64,000 nucleotides of DNA, taken from positions 83,050 to 147,049 of the forward strand of contig NW_003546483.1 of assembly GCF_000090795.2 (NCBI RefSeq), given 5' to 3'. Positions 1-11,500 of this stretch are shown here, piece after piece. A program made the position numbers and the translations under genes. The notes under the pieces were generated by a model. That model saw only the letters and a list, made by a program, of their open reading frames with translations, had not been told where the DNA came from and made no database searches. This DNA comes from Amphimedon queenslandica. Its lineage: Eukaryota; Porifera; Demospongiae; Haplosclerida; Niphatidae. Position 1 is the stretch's first letter. Every line of letters begins with the position of its first letter.

Positions 1-68
1 GATAGGATAGTATCCATGATTGAACTGACATGTTAATGTGTACATTATCAATAATTATTGTTCTATAG

Positions 69-266
69 ATCCAGCATTGCCCCAGCCTCCATTTTTGGAT
101 GAATACACGAAGCTCCTCTTACTAATGCTACTAGCTTTCATCCTTGCCATTCTTCTCTTCTTGTACAGGTAAAGCTTAAAGCTAGTCAGTTGTGAGCCGA
201 GTAAATGTATATTTATTATGTTTTAGACCAAAGAGTTTAAGATCAGGACACAATGGGTCTTGTTAA
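69..266 (+). CDS. C-terminal exons of a single-pass membrane protein (partial)
   Basis: Two exons are visible: 69-168, after a TATAG acceptor and ending at a GT donor, and 227-266, after a TTTTAG acceptor and ending in TAA. The joined frame gives a Pro-rich stretch, a hydrophobic segment of about 20 Leu/Ile/Ala residues typical of a membrane helix, and a short basic tail ending RSGHNGSC. Membrane segment plus tail is about 45 residues. The rest of the gene lies to the left of the window. The family cannot be named from this tail; a tail-anchored or type I topology would both fit. Confidence 0.6.
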
Positions 267-569
267 CTGCTTTATTGATCATTTATAATGACATACTACA
301 TTGTACTCATTTTATACTCATTTATGCTACTTCATTTATCTCTGTTGACATAATGTACCTAATTTTTATTGTAAAATGTGCTTTTGAGTCATGGCTAATG
401 AGTTAACCAATAATCTATAGTCCTGTGGCAAAAGTAATACTTTTGGCTGGTCAAACTTGCATAAAACCATGCTTGGCAGGTAATGTAAATTCACAGCAAA
501 AGAGGTGCTAGTTATGATATAAAATTGTTTAAAATAATTATAATAATAACTATTATTATATAATAATGT
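267..569. other. Intergenic stretch between convergent 3' ends
   Basis: AT-rich sequence between the stop of the left-edge gene and the stop of KXD1. It presumably holds both 3' UTRs. No further coding or repeat structure was recognised. Confidence 0.5.
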
Positions 570-1022
570 TTATGACAATTCATCTATTTCGTTATCATAT
601 TTTGCTTTCGCTGCTGCATAAGCTTCAGGATAATTAGCAGCAGCTTGAGCTTTGAGATGTCTAATTCTTCGAAAAATGGAGTCCAACTGTTTCTTCAAAT
701 CGCCCAGCATCTTGGTCTTCTGTCTGAAGTCAGCAACAGATTTTTGGAATGTTTCTTCAGAGACATCATTTAATGATGAAAGTTTCCAGTTTGTTATCTC
801 CAATACTTGGAGCATTTTGGCTTGTTCTTGTCTAATGGCCACTATCTTGTCATGAGGGACTATTTCAGATAGATTATTTATGAAAATGTCGCCGTCAGAA
901 GCAGTTCTGGTTGCCTCCTCATCAATATGGTCATCAGAAGTGGATGTATTTGCATCTGGGGCCACACTGTCGTCTTGCTTGTCATCTTCCTCACTTTTTT
1001 CTTCCACGAAAGAGGTAGCCAT
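570..1022 (-). CDS. KXD1: KxDL motif-containing protein 1 (BORC subunit)
   Basis: A 150-residue, single-exon protein. The first 50 residues are acidic and low in complexity; the rest is predicted helical or coiled coil. The C-terminal block LDSIFRRIRHLK followed by YPEAYAA matches the conserved core of KXD1, where LDSIFRRIR and a following HPEAF block are the family hallmark. KXD1 is a subunit of BORC, which recruits ARL8 and kinesin to lysosomes; BORC shares subunits with BLOC-1. The name-giving K-x-D-L motif reads KKQL here, so Asp is replaced by Gln. A TGGGTGGGGC box lies 19-28 bases upstream of the ATG (plus-strand 1041-1050). The assignment is strong; the substitution is a direct reading. 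Confidence 0.85.
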   Translation of the reverse strand: MATSFVEEKSEEDDKQDDSVAPDANTSTSDDHIDEEATRTASDGDIFINNLSEIVPHDKIVAIRQEQAKMLQVLEITNWKLSSLNDVSEETFQKSVADFRQKTKMLGDLKKQLDSIFRRIRHLKAQAAANYPEAYAAAKAKYDNEIDELS

Positions 1023-1163
1023 TTTTAGTTTGCAAAATTAGCCCCACCCATTTTAATTAGACATGTGAGTGGAATCACATGCATTATGCAAATAGTGTCT
1101 CTATACTTCAAAAAATTTTTTAAAAACAACAATTAGTCAATTATTACTATCTTTTAGATCTAC

Positions 1164-2702
1164 CTATGAAACACTTATTGAATCATTCAAGTTCAAATTA
1201 TTTCTATGATGAAATTGCAGTTGCTGCTCTCTTCTACGAAGCTTGTACTTCATAGAAAGACGAGCAAAAATGATGAATGAGATAAAGCACAAAATGGCTC
1301 TTACTAAAAAGTAATAAAAACCTCGACTAATAGGAGAAGATGTCGATGCCATATAATAACGAAATGGGAGTAATAGTACAAAACCGAATGCCTGTCTTGA
1401 AATCCAAATGAAAAACCACAGTCCGACGATAGTCCCTCTCATTAAAACAGGTGACTGAGCAAGAGTGAATTCAAAAACTGCTATTTGAAAAGCATACCTT
1501 GCAACTGCTTTGGGTAGTGCAAAAAATACATTCCAATTCATTCCTGGGTCTGTTTCATTTGCTACACCAAGAGAATAAAGACAGTTGAATTGGTTACCAG
1601 AAGTATAAACACCTTTCAATGACAGAACGGAGTATGCAGCATTAAGAGCAACTGCAAACATTAGGCCAATCCCAATCCTCTTGAGCATACTGGGGATATA
1701 CCTGTGGAAGAATGGGTAAACAAGAAACTGATGAAGAAGGATCATGATAAGATAAATCGAGAGAAGACTGATGCTTGCAACTGTGCCATTCTCACAGCCA
1801 TAGTTTTTCTTACCAGGACCAGTAATAGAATCATCATATGATAAAGGGATGGCACATGATAGTAGGAGTGGTATTATTTTCAGTACAGTCTTCACATCCT
1901 CAACCTTTTCTTCTGAGAATGGTCCACCATATCTCTCTTTACCCAGATCCAGTCTTGAAGGAGCCTCTTCCTCCCAATAAATGAATGCCCTACGACTTGC
2001 AGGATATTTATGCTTTCTAGCATAACATAAGACCCTAATGATTGATGTCAATGGATTAGAGAGCGCAATTGTATTCGGAGGTTTGAGGAGTAGGAACATA
2101 CCACAAAGGTTGTGCGTGATTAGTACTACAGCAACACAGATGCAACAGAGAAAATACAAATACAGTTGATAGTTAGGTATGTGACCAAGCTCAGTGCATA
2201 ATGAAACTATCAGTGGCCCAACGTTATGCCAGTGAATGACGGCACTTAATTCTTCGCCAGATGACTCAAAAAGCTGATCAATATTAAATGGTAACAGATT
2301 GACTCTAACACCAGCCAAAGTAAAAGATAACAGGTAGCACAGAACTTGATTAAATATGACAACAAAGTTCGATCTTAGATCCAACAGTGCTAAAACAGTT
2401 AGCAAAGTAACAACAGCAAAAGAAATGTAAGCCCCAGCAATGATTAGTTTATACCTGCTAATAAAAGCATCTCCAATGAACCCAAAGAGAAGAACAGCAA
2501 GACCTGCAGTGATCCACAAGTATACTTGATCAACTGGAAGATATCCAAAAACGTTCACAGCAATCCCAATGCACAGATCCCAGAATAGCACCAGGAGGGC
2601 TCCTTTGGAGTGTATTAACTGGAAGCGATAAAAGGAAGGACAATGTATCCTGTGGCTGGTACTTGATAATGTCCTTAGGAGAGGAGCATTATTGGCCATC
2701 AT
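1164..2702 (-). CDS. Divergent SLC15/POT-family transporter
   Basis: A 512-residue, apparently intronless protein with about 10-12 hydrophobic segments, so an integral membrane protein. Landmarks recall proton-coupled oligopeptide transporters (SLC15/PTR2): a GVRVNLLPFNIDQL segment in the place of the family's G-x-K-x-N-x-x-P-F-x-x-D-Q motif, and MRGTIVGLWFF late in the protein, like the family's late M-x-G-x-x-x-G-x-W block. The helix-1 ExxER proton-coupling motif is absent (the region reads FWDLCIGIA). If it transports, the coupling or substrate may differ from classic peptide transporters. Start chosen at the first of two adjacent ATGs (2702). The family call is moderately confident; the substrate is unknown. 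Confidence 0.65.
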   Translation of the reverse strand: MMANNAPLLRTLSSTSHRIHCPSFYRFQLIHSKGALLVLFWDLCIGIAVNVFGYLPVDQVYLWITAGLAVLLFGFIGDAFISRYKLIIAGAYISFAVVTLLTVLALLDLRSNFVVIFNQVLCYLLSFTLAGVRVNLLPFNIDQLFESSGEELSAVIHWHNVGPLIVSLCTELGHIPNYQLYLYFLCCICVAVVLITHNLCGMFLLLKPPNTIALSNPLTSIIRVLCYARKHKYPASRRAFIYWEEEAPSRLDLGKERYGGPFSEEKVEDVKTVLKIIPLLLSCAIPLSYDDSITGPGKKNYGCENGTVASISLLSIYLIMILLHQFLVYPFFHRYIPSMLKRIGIGLMFAVALNAAYSVLSLKGVYTSGNQFNCLYSLGVANETDPGMNWNVFFALPKAVARYAFQIAVFEFTLAQSPVLMRGTIVGLWFFIWISRQAFGFVLLLPFRYYMASTSSPISRGFYYFLVRAILCFISFIIFARLSMKYKLRRREQQLQFHHRNNLNLNDSISVS

Positions 2703-3032
2703 TGGTAGCTAAGTAGAGCAAATTGTATTTTTATTTTTTACTGATTAACTCTACCTTTAGCAGCTTCTTGTTGTCAGTTATAGGTTATTGCAAGCGAAGT
2801 GAAAATGAAAATTGATAATCATTGCTTAAGGGAAACAAGTTATCACTTTTATTATCGTAAACTTCTATAGAGTTACCATATACCTCACTAAATAGTGTGA
2901 GCTACTAAAGGGACATCTACAGATATTTGAATTACTTGCTAGTAAGCACAAAAAAATATTAATAATAATAAGTAAAGGTCAACAACAACACAACATGCCA
3001 TTAAATGAAAAGAAAGGAATTTGATCTGTCAC

Positions 3033-3077
<45 letters not shown>

Positions 3078-3189
3078 GTAATAATAGCAATAATAATAAT
3101 AATAACGTAAAACTTGAGTCACCACAAATTAACAAGTTCGATGTAGAATGATGAGAGGATAGAGAATATTAATACTGAACTTGTGCCCT
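2703..3189. other. Intergenic region with a microsatellite
   Basis: Holds the upstream region of the SLC15-like gene and the 3' flank of the smoothelin-like gene. The only structure seen is the AAT microsatellite listed separately. Confidence 0.5.
3036..3106. repeat. (AAT)n microsatellite
   Basis: About 70 bp of nearly uninterrupted AAT/TAA trinucleotides with a few G and C interruptions near 3077-3090. Confidence 0.9.
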
Positions 3190-6100
3190 TCATTTAAAAT
3201 AAGAGTAGATGGTAGCTAGGAATGTCATCATACTCTTGGGGTCAGGGGAGCCAGCTGCAATAATATCATCAACATCAAAAAAACGCTCCAAGCCAGCATC
3301 CCTGAAATTGAAAAATCAATATACATGTAGCTCAATTTTTAATTTTAAATGTAACACTACATGATGTTTTTATACACGTACATGTAGCTCCATTTATGGC
3401 ATAAGCAGTTATGATATATCTGGCAGTTTGCCAGTAAACAATGAGTTTATGAAATTAGATTAATAACGATAATTAGCCAAACATTCTAACTCAATAATAG
3501 TCCTATCATACAGTGTGGCAGGAACAGACAAAACAAGACTACAAGTGGTGCATTTACAAGCTTCAGTTCCAAAATAATGCAATAAATACGCATAGCAAGT
3601 ATCAAGTTACTATGACACTCAAAAATCTAAAAACAAGCCGTGGCATGCTTTAATGTTACTCTTGTATAAAATCAGATTAAAATTCTTTGCAAACTTCTGA
3701 TAACTTATTACAATGTATATATGTCAACAGTTCTAATAATAATAACACACACACACATGCACGCACACACACAAGGTATTATTATTATCGTTAAACTAAA
3801 GCCATCAAAAACATAATCAGGCTGTACATTCTCTAGCCTTGTACTATTTTTAAAATAATTATTCTATGCTTATACACAGGATCTGTACAACAAAACTCAC
3901 TCGGCAGCTTTGAGGGCAACGGTATAGTTCTCTCTAGCGTTAGAAGGCGAGAGATCATCGTAGGGTATGAGCTCGGGAACAAAGTTGTGAAGAATGGCAC
4001 AGAGTGCAAGACCGTCTCTCCAGCTGTTACTGAAATCTTTGACGTCAACATTCTGAGAATTAAGAAAATAATAAATAAGCAAAATTAGAACAAAATTCTA
4101 ATGCATATCAAATCACCATTTAAACATTTTTAAAGGAGCCAATTTTTGAAAAAAACCTTTACTATAGCCCATGGTTTTTTCCAAAAAATGGCTCCAAAAT
4201 CACCCCCAATTTTTATTACATTTTAAAATACATATTAACATCCTTATGCTATCTAGAAAGTTTGAGCCAATTCCGACTTCAATTTTCAAAGTTATGGCCA
4301 TTTTTTAAAAACTCCCAATTTCAGAAAAATACCCTGTACTATAGCCCATGGTTTTTTCCAAAAAATGACTCCAAAATCACCCCCAATTTTTATTACATTT
4401 TCTGATACATATTGATGTACTTATGCTACGTAGAAAGTTTGAGCGAATTCCAACTTTAATTTTTCGAGTTATGACCATTTTTTAAAAACTCCAAATTTCA
4501 GAAAAATACCCTGTACTATAGCCCATGGTTTTTTCCAAAAAATGGCTCCGAAATGACACCCAATTTTTATTACATTTTCTGATACATATTGATGTACTTA
4601 TGCTACGTAGAAAATTTGAGCCAATTCCGACTTCAATTTTTTGAGTTACAACCATTTTAAAAAAACTCCAAATCAAAAGATACTTTTACACATTAAGACT
4701 GAGTCATGAAAACTCCTAACAGTGATTACCTCATAATAGCGGGTTTTGTGTTGGCACCATGCAAGGAGCTGCTGTTGTCCACTACTGCTCTTCTGCCTAG
4801 TGAAACTACGCTCAGAACTAATAAAAAACAACAACAACAATAAATAATAACAATAACAACAACAACAATAATAACAATAATAATAATAATGTACATGCAT
4901 GCTACTAATAAATGAGATTAATAATGACATACTTTCCTCCATTGGCTTGATCCATTTCAGCCCATTTCTGCTTATTGGCACTCCTCTCTTGTCTCCTCTT
5001 GGCTTCTTCTTTCTCCTTCCTCTCCCTGTAGGACATCTTTGGCTCAGAATCTGCCACTGAACATTCAATCAAAAAATAAGACCATTAGTAAGCATAGTAT
5101 CACTTATAAACACTAGTATCCCTTATACCATTTAATAATATAAGTAAGGGTATGGAATAAGTGCATGATATAATTAACTCACTGTTTTTCAGCCTTTCTT
5201 CCCTAGCCTTTCGTCTAGCTTCACGTCTAGCTTCATAAGAATCCTCGGCAGTTGATGATGCTGTAGTATCATTACTTGAAGACACAGTAGAAGACGTGCT
5301 AGTCTGAGCAGGTTCCTCTTTCTTCTTCAGCTCTCTCTCCCTTCTCCTTGCCTCTCTTCGTGCCTCGTAGCTATCCTCAGGTGGAGGGTTGTCTTGTTTA
5401 CCATCGTCACTGGAAACTGATGACTTAGCAACAAGAGAGCTTTTATTGTTGTCTTGTTTACCGTCGTCACTGGAAACTGACGACTTGGCAACAACAGAGC
5501 TTTTATTGATGGTTGGTTCATCAGTCGTAGAACTAGAGGAATGGACGGGAGAACTGACAGGAGAGCGACCCTCAGAATCCTAAAAAAAGAATAACACTGT
5601 AACAGTACAAGGACTATGACTGTTAATAGCAAATGCAGCACTGTACATGTGACTATAATCAAAAGTAAGTCATCAACTCTTGATAATACACATCCATACT
5701 TTAAGCTCTTACTTTTGATCGGAGATTTGTTCTGAAATCAATTTGAGCTTTAGAGCCGGATTTGAAGTCCTTCTTGCCAGGTCCATCGCTTTTCCTAAGG
5801 ACATTACGAAAGTCAACCTGCTCCGCTTTCTTCTTTGCTGAAGGAAAGGCGGCTTTAGTATCAATCTTAGCAGCTTCGCTTTTTCGGAGTTTCTTACGGA
5901 AGTCTTTATCTTCTTCGAGTCCAGGCTCGGCCACGGCAAGGACGTCTTTGACATTTTCGCTCGACTTGCTTTCGGTTGGTTCAGGGTATCTCTCTTCTAG
6001 CTGTCTCAATTCTTCATCATCGTCATCATCGTAATCGTACTCAGCATTATCAGCCTAGAATAATATAATTAGGAAAATCTCTTGCCAATACAACAATATT

Positions 6101-8312
6101 CCCTAAAACTCAATGCAAAATGTATAGCAAATGCCTAAAAATGCTATTATTAGTTAGTTAAATAATAAGCTTACATCTCTTTGATCTGCAGGTTCTGGTG
6201 ATGGAGTTGGTTCTTTTAGGGGTTCTGGAGAAGGTGTGGGCTCTTTAGGGGGTTCTGGAGAAGGTGTGGGCTCTTTAGGGGGTTCTGGGGAAGGTGTAGG
6301 TTCTTTAGGGGGTTCTGGGGAAGGAGTTGGCTCTTTTATGGGTTCCGGAGAAGGTGTGGGTTCTTTAGGGGGTTCTGGAGAAGGCGTGGGCTCCTTAGGA
6401 GGTTCTGGAGAAGGCGTGGGCTCTTTAGGGGGTTCTGGAGAAGGCGTGGGCTCTTTAGGGGGTTCTGGAGAAGGCGTGGGCTCTTTTGGAGGATCAGGAG
6501 AAAGATGATTACGATCATTAGTTTCTATAATGAAAATAAACATTATTCATATCATATTGATACACTACAGTGGTATATCCCATAAGGTTGTGTGGTCTAA
6601 CCTGACCTGACCACACATTATAAAAGGCTAACAAGACAGTCTAAGAGATAATGGGTCCCCTTAAAGCATGCTGGAATGATAACTGGTCTGAATCAAACCA
6701 TAATGACATGCTTAATCATACATGCATTTAGCTTGGTTAGCAACAACCAAATTAACACTTGTCCAGTGACTGTATAAAGCCGATAAATTATACTTGTATA
6801 AGTAGCAATAGTAGCAGTAGTATTCTAAATACGGCCCCCATGCTTCCTCAATGTAATTATGCTAACTCCAATTTAGCACACTTTTAAGTTTTAACAGTGA
6901 CATGGATATACGTGTATTCAAAATAATACAATTTGAATTCCCTAAGTTATTATTATCATTACAGGCGCTATTAAATATGAGCTCAATTCCCATATCACTT
7001 AACACACAGTATGATATAAGTGGCTGATATATATATACGACAATACATAACAGGGAGACAGTGCAGAGGTATTGACACACAAATACAAGTAATGACAAGA
7101 ATTTAGCGTACAATGTACATACATATCTGGATCATTAACCATTTGATAAAATACACAGTACGATAGAATAAACAATGCTAAAGTTCAAGCAGCAGAGCGT
7201 CAGTAGTGATAATTGCATTGATAACAGGTGCTTAAGAGAGCATGAAGAAAGAAGAGTAAAGGATTACAAAAATAATAATAATAACATAAAGAAGGAATGG
7301 AGGAATGTTGCAGGCCCAAAAGAGAGAGGATTTTAGATATATTTTTTACCTGAAATAGCATCATTTGTTGAAGGGCGTCTTTCATCAAGACTCTATAAAA
7401 ACAGAAGCAGAGAAAACAATGAATATGATACAATCAAAATAAAGGCCATAATGAGTTAACATTTGGCAATACAACAACAGTACCTACAAGGCATCTCAAA
7501 CATCATGTTTACCATGTCTCTTGCTGGGGGAGTATGTTTTCACAGACCATGTAATAGGGAGGTTGTACTCCAGAGAACAAACAAGGCTACATGTAACAGC
7601 CATTTATAGTTAAAAGACACACGGTGCATATGGTAAAAGTGCTAAATGGTACTAACACAGTACATCTATGCCAACAGTTAACTCATTAATTGGGAGGTAA
7701 TGCCCTACCTTTGGTTCCGGGGTTTGACCTGGTGTCCCGGTCGATTGACTGGAACTGCGTGACTTCCTCCACCAGTGATCCTCCGACCCCCCGCCCCCCT
7801 GGGGAACAATGTTGCTGCTAGTGGATGCGTGGCTCGGCGAAGAAGTATCAGTGCTTCCTTTTCGGGTTTTGTTACTTCCCTGTGATCCTAAATACCCGAT
7901 TGTAGGCGTATTCTTGTCCACACTTTTCAACGGTTGGCCGTCTTTCACAACACTCGGGTAAACGTTCCCAGTGACAGAATTAGGTATGGTAACGGTCCGT
8001 GGTGCTTGAAAGCCCGGCCTGCGGTACTGACTGCTGCTGGCTGCTCTCCTGCTTATTGGCTGTCCTGATTTCTTCTTTAGCTCTCTAATGGCTGCCCTGA
8101 TCTTTGAACGGGACTCGTAGTCGCTGGCATCCTCGAGCTAGAGTTGTGAATAAACAAAAGGAGAGGCTATCATACACAAACACTGACTATAATGTAATCA
8201 AAAGCAATGCTGAAACAATTATATACGAATCGCTTTTACAATTAGTTCATTATAGCTTCCTTACCATACTCTTGAGGGTCGCTTCGTCTAATTCGCTCAA
8301 GTCTGTGGCCAT
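3190..8312 (-). CDS. Smoothelin-like calponin-homology protein with DFRxxL actin-binding motifs
   Basis: Ten exons join in phase to 2,085 nt (694 residues): 8265-8312, 7709-8137, 7350-7392, 6175-6524, 5713-6054, 5183-5579, 4933-5056, 4730-4817, 3901-4052, 3190-3301. Residues 1-40 (LDEATLKSM, then DYESRSKIRAAIRELKKK) match the smoothelin N-terminal motif. Residues about 175-285 are Pro-rich PEPT repeats. Residues about 341-401 carry three DFRxxL motifs (DFRKKL, DFRNVL, DFRTNL), the F-actin-binding element of smooth-muscle MLCK. Two SYEARREARR basic repeats follow. A single C-terminal CH domain spans about 578-694 (LLAWCQHKTRYYE, VKDFSNSWRDGLALCAIL). Smoothelins bind actin in contractile cells; in a sponge, contractile pinacocytes are a plausible site (inference). 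Confidence 0.85.
3747..3773. repeat. Short CA-rich microsatellite
   Basis: An interrupted AC dinucleotide run (ACACACAC, ATGCACGC, ACACACAC) in the last intron of the smoothelin-like gene. Confidence 0.8.
4125..4680. repeat. Intronic tandem repeat, about 178-bp period (CTATAGCCCATGG variant)
   Basis: Three imperfect units lie in the intron before the CH-domain exon. Each carries ACTATAGCCCATGG (near 4161, 4338 and 4515), then TTTTTTCCAAAAAATG, and a segment ending TACGTAGAAAGTTTGAG or close to it. The spacing is about 177-178 bp. The last segment is shared with the palindromic repeat family at 37.3 kb, so this looks like a sister subfamily. Confidence 0.8.
6191..6506 (-). repeat. Coding minisatellite, 30-bp units encoding PEPPKEPTPS
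   Basis: About ten in-frame 30-bp units within one exon of the smoothelin-like gene encode a 10-residue Pro/Glu repeat (PEPPKEPTPS with P/I/L variants). Near-identity of units suggests recent turnover; the copy number is likely polymorphic. Confidence 0.9.
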
Positions 8313-8551
8313 CTTGAGAGATGTTTCGCGTTCTCTTTGCTCAAAAGCTTCTCTCTCTCCCTGGATGTGTACTGGTATATGCCCCCAATATGGAGTCGGA
8401 CCGGCTTTTATTCATGCATGAGCCACATCAAAGGGACCGCCTACTACAAATTTATTCATTAACAAAAATGTTCACATATGATCAACATTAAAAAGAAACA
8501 CATATTATATAATAACATGTATGTACATGTTTGTGTATGACAACACATAGG

Positions 8552-11500
8552 TCAGCATTCTAAAGGACAGTGTCTTTTAGATGGAGGCCTTCCTTCTACT
8601 GCTGAGATCTTGTCGAGTGATTCGTCTTCTTGCAATACGATCTCTTCCCAATCAACTTTGGCAACAGAATCAAGTCCAGCATGATCATCATCAGTTACAT
8701 CTCTCACTCCATCTTTCTATATAAAAAAACAGTAAAAATTATTTTTTAAACCTGCAACCAAGCAAACACAGTGGCAGCTGCTTACTGTTATTTGATAAGA
8801 CACAACACTCTCTGGGTGTGATGGAGACTTATAAAGATGTGCTTGTCTTTCCTTACCCTCCCAGTAAAGAATAACACGAATAGTACACACATGCCCCCAA
8901 CTCTCACCTATAAATCACCAATAGTACATAATGTCACAATAAAACCTCATGCAAGCAAATCAAACTAACTTCGCTACGCAACATCAAAATAATTATTACA
9001 GTGAATTGTGTTGTGGGATTGGGTGCATTTTAAAAATTTTACAACTAATGCATGTAAAGGAAACAGCACAATATCCCATACCAAGTGCTGGTACAAGCTG
9101 TGATTGTCCATTGCTTTGAGTTTTGGTGGTCATCTGGTTCGTGAACACAACCTAAAAGAGCGTAAGAGGGTGAAATATGCTGAGAGCGTCCATTCGGCTT
9201 ACGGCCAGACTGAACTGTGTAGCTAGCTTGAGAAAAGTCTGAGCTAATCCAGAGAGCAGTCTGTGGCGTAGCCCCATATCCTTGAAACTGCTTCTAAACG
9301 GGCTAGCAATGCTGTCAACAACTATCAGGCATACCTAAGGAATAACTGATATTTGTGAGAGCAATTAAAATAAAATTAAAATCAATTAGCAGTGATTGAC
9401 AACTGAAGACATACAAGGCATCGGATCTATTAAATAAGAAATGTGGACGCATCCAATAATCACTTTGAAACTGAGTGAATTAGAATCTTTAATAGTTTAT
9501 ATCGAGTCTAGCCAAAATGATCTAATGTCTGATGTAGTATTTGGCACCTTCCAGTGACAACGCACATCAAAAAGAAAAGAATGCAAGACAGTGATTAATA
9601 GTACCAGGTTTGGAATGAAAGGGTAGACAAAAAGTCATCCTCATATCAAAAATTAATAATAACCATGCAATTGAAAACTTTATTTTGGCAAAAAATTTAA
9701 GCATTTTTCAAGTAATTAAAAATAACGCAGCCATTTTGGTATTTAGATTAATTTTTAAAAGTATGAATTGTTAATTCTTGTCAATAATGAGAGTATTTTT
9801 ACAGGGATAAGGTAACAGAGTACCTCCTTTGACATTCCAGTACAAGCTAAAACTGGCCAAAACATAACAGCACAGTTTATAGTATTTAGGAACAATGGTA
9901 AACCCAGAATAGATATCAAATCTTTGATATCCATTCTTGGAATTCATATGAAAATACTGGAATCCAAGATTACCTTTATTAGGCACGAGACAAGTGATGT
10001 CTATAAGTACACACAACAATGCCATCTTGGTATTTGTATAATTCAATATTTGTGGTGTAGTAAAAGATACCATATTTGGTCAAGAGTGCATATAACACAG
10101 ATGGTCTATAGTAGCAGTGAGTGATCAGTAATATACTCTTGTTCATTGGTCTGAGAGTAAAGGGATTATAGTTCGTGTGGGATAGGAAAAACAGAGTGAG
10201 AGTGATCACAGACACAGAGATCATATAATAGCTATGATAGTGATTATAGTATTACAATGTCTCATACAATAACCAACAAAACCAAAGTCTACCTACACAG
10301 CCAACAAGAGTTTGTGATTGATTCATGAGTGATGTCAGTCCTGATCCGGCCTAATGCATCCTGAATCATGGATGTTGGGCAGCTAATATGGCAATGAGCA
10401 TAGCTAAATCTATTAGCCTTGATACAATCATGCTGGAATTCATACTGGTTCAGCCAGAGCAACAGGCATGATTCAGCAATGACACCTGTCAGACTGTATC
10501 AATACTGTATCAATACTGTATCAATACTGTAATGAGGCTCAATTCATTGATTTCGGGCAGTGTCTTGTATCATACCTGTGAGCTCTTGTCTGTGTAATAA
10601 GACAAATATACATCTAGAGCTAGTAATATAGCTACATTGATTACAATATCATGCATGTACAATTTAACTTTAAATTTCTTTAAACATGTCTGATATATAT
10701 GTAGCATAATGATTAATTGCTTCAACTAGCCTTGCTATTAATGTTAGAGATGGTCTGATGTAGAATGTTAGAGAGAGCAATGAGTTGAATGTGATTGTGA
10801 CATCGATAGTAATGAATATTACCCAACACTACCTCTAAAGTGTAACCATCAGCTACAGCCAATAACTCTACAATAAATTAATAATAAAAAATACAACCCA
10901 AAGTATATGGATCTCTTTGTCACTTTGATCAAATTTTGAGCAACTTTAAAAATTCATAAAAAATCTAGTCTTGATCGGAATCAGTTCAAATTTTTTGCAC
11001 AATATAAGAACATGTATATGTGTCAGAAAAAAATTATAAAAATGAAGAATTCTATTCTTTTCATTTTTGATAAAATTTGGCTGAAGACCCTGTACTATAG
11101 TACAGAGATTTTGGCCCAATTTCAGACCAACTTTATAAATTCATAAAAAATCCAATTTCAATCGGAGCGAGTTCAAACTTGACACACAACATAAGTACAT
11201 GTATATGTATCAGAAAATATGATAAAAATGACAAATTCTCTCGTTGCTATTTTTGACAAAATTTGGCCGAAGACCCTGTACTATAGTACAGGGTCTTTGG
11301 CCTGATTTTGGAGCAACTTTAAAAATTCATAAAAAATCCAATTTCGATCAGAGCGAGTTCAAACTTGAGATGCAACATAAGAACATGTATACGTATCAGA
11401 AAATATGATAAAAATGGAGAATTCCCTCTAAGACATTTTTGACAAAATACCCTGTACTTACATTACAAAGATTATCGACTGTGTTTTTTCCTTACCTGGG

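Noticed and set aside
4841-4892. Possible second microsatellite locus of note (AAC/AAT mix)
   Set aside because: Ordinary intronic low-complexity sequence, too irregular to interpret.
6236-6508. Gly/Ser-rich open frame on the plus strand
   Set aside because: Mirror of the PEPT coding minisatellite on the minus strand; the repeat keeps several frames open.
9771-10073. Minus-strand open frame of 100 codons in a RAD51C intron
   Set aside because: No match to the missing RAD51C segment, unusual composition, no splice sites that join in phase.
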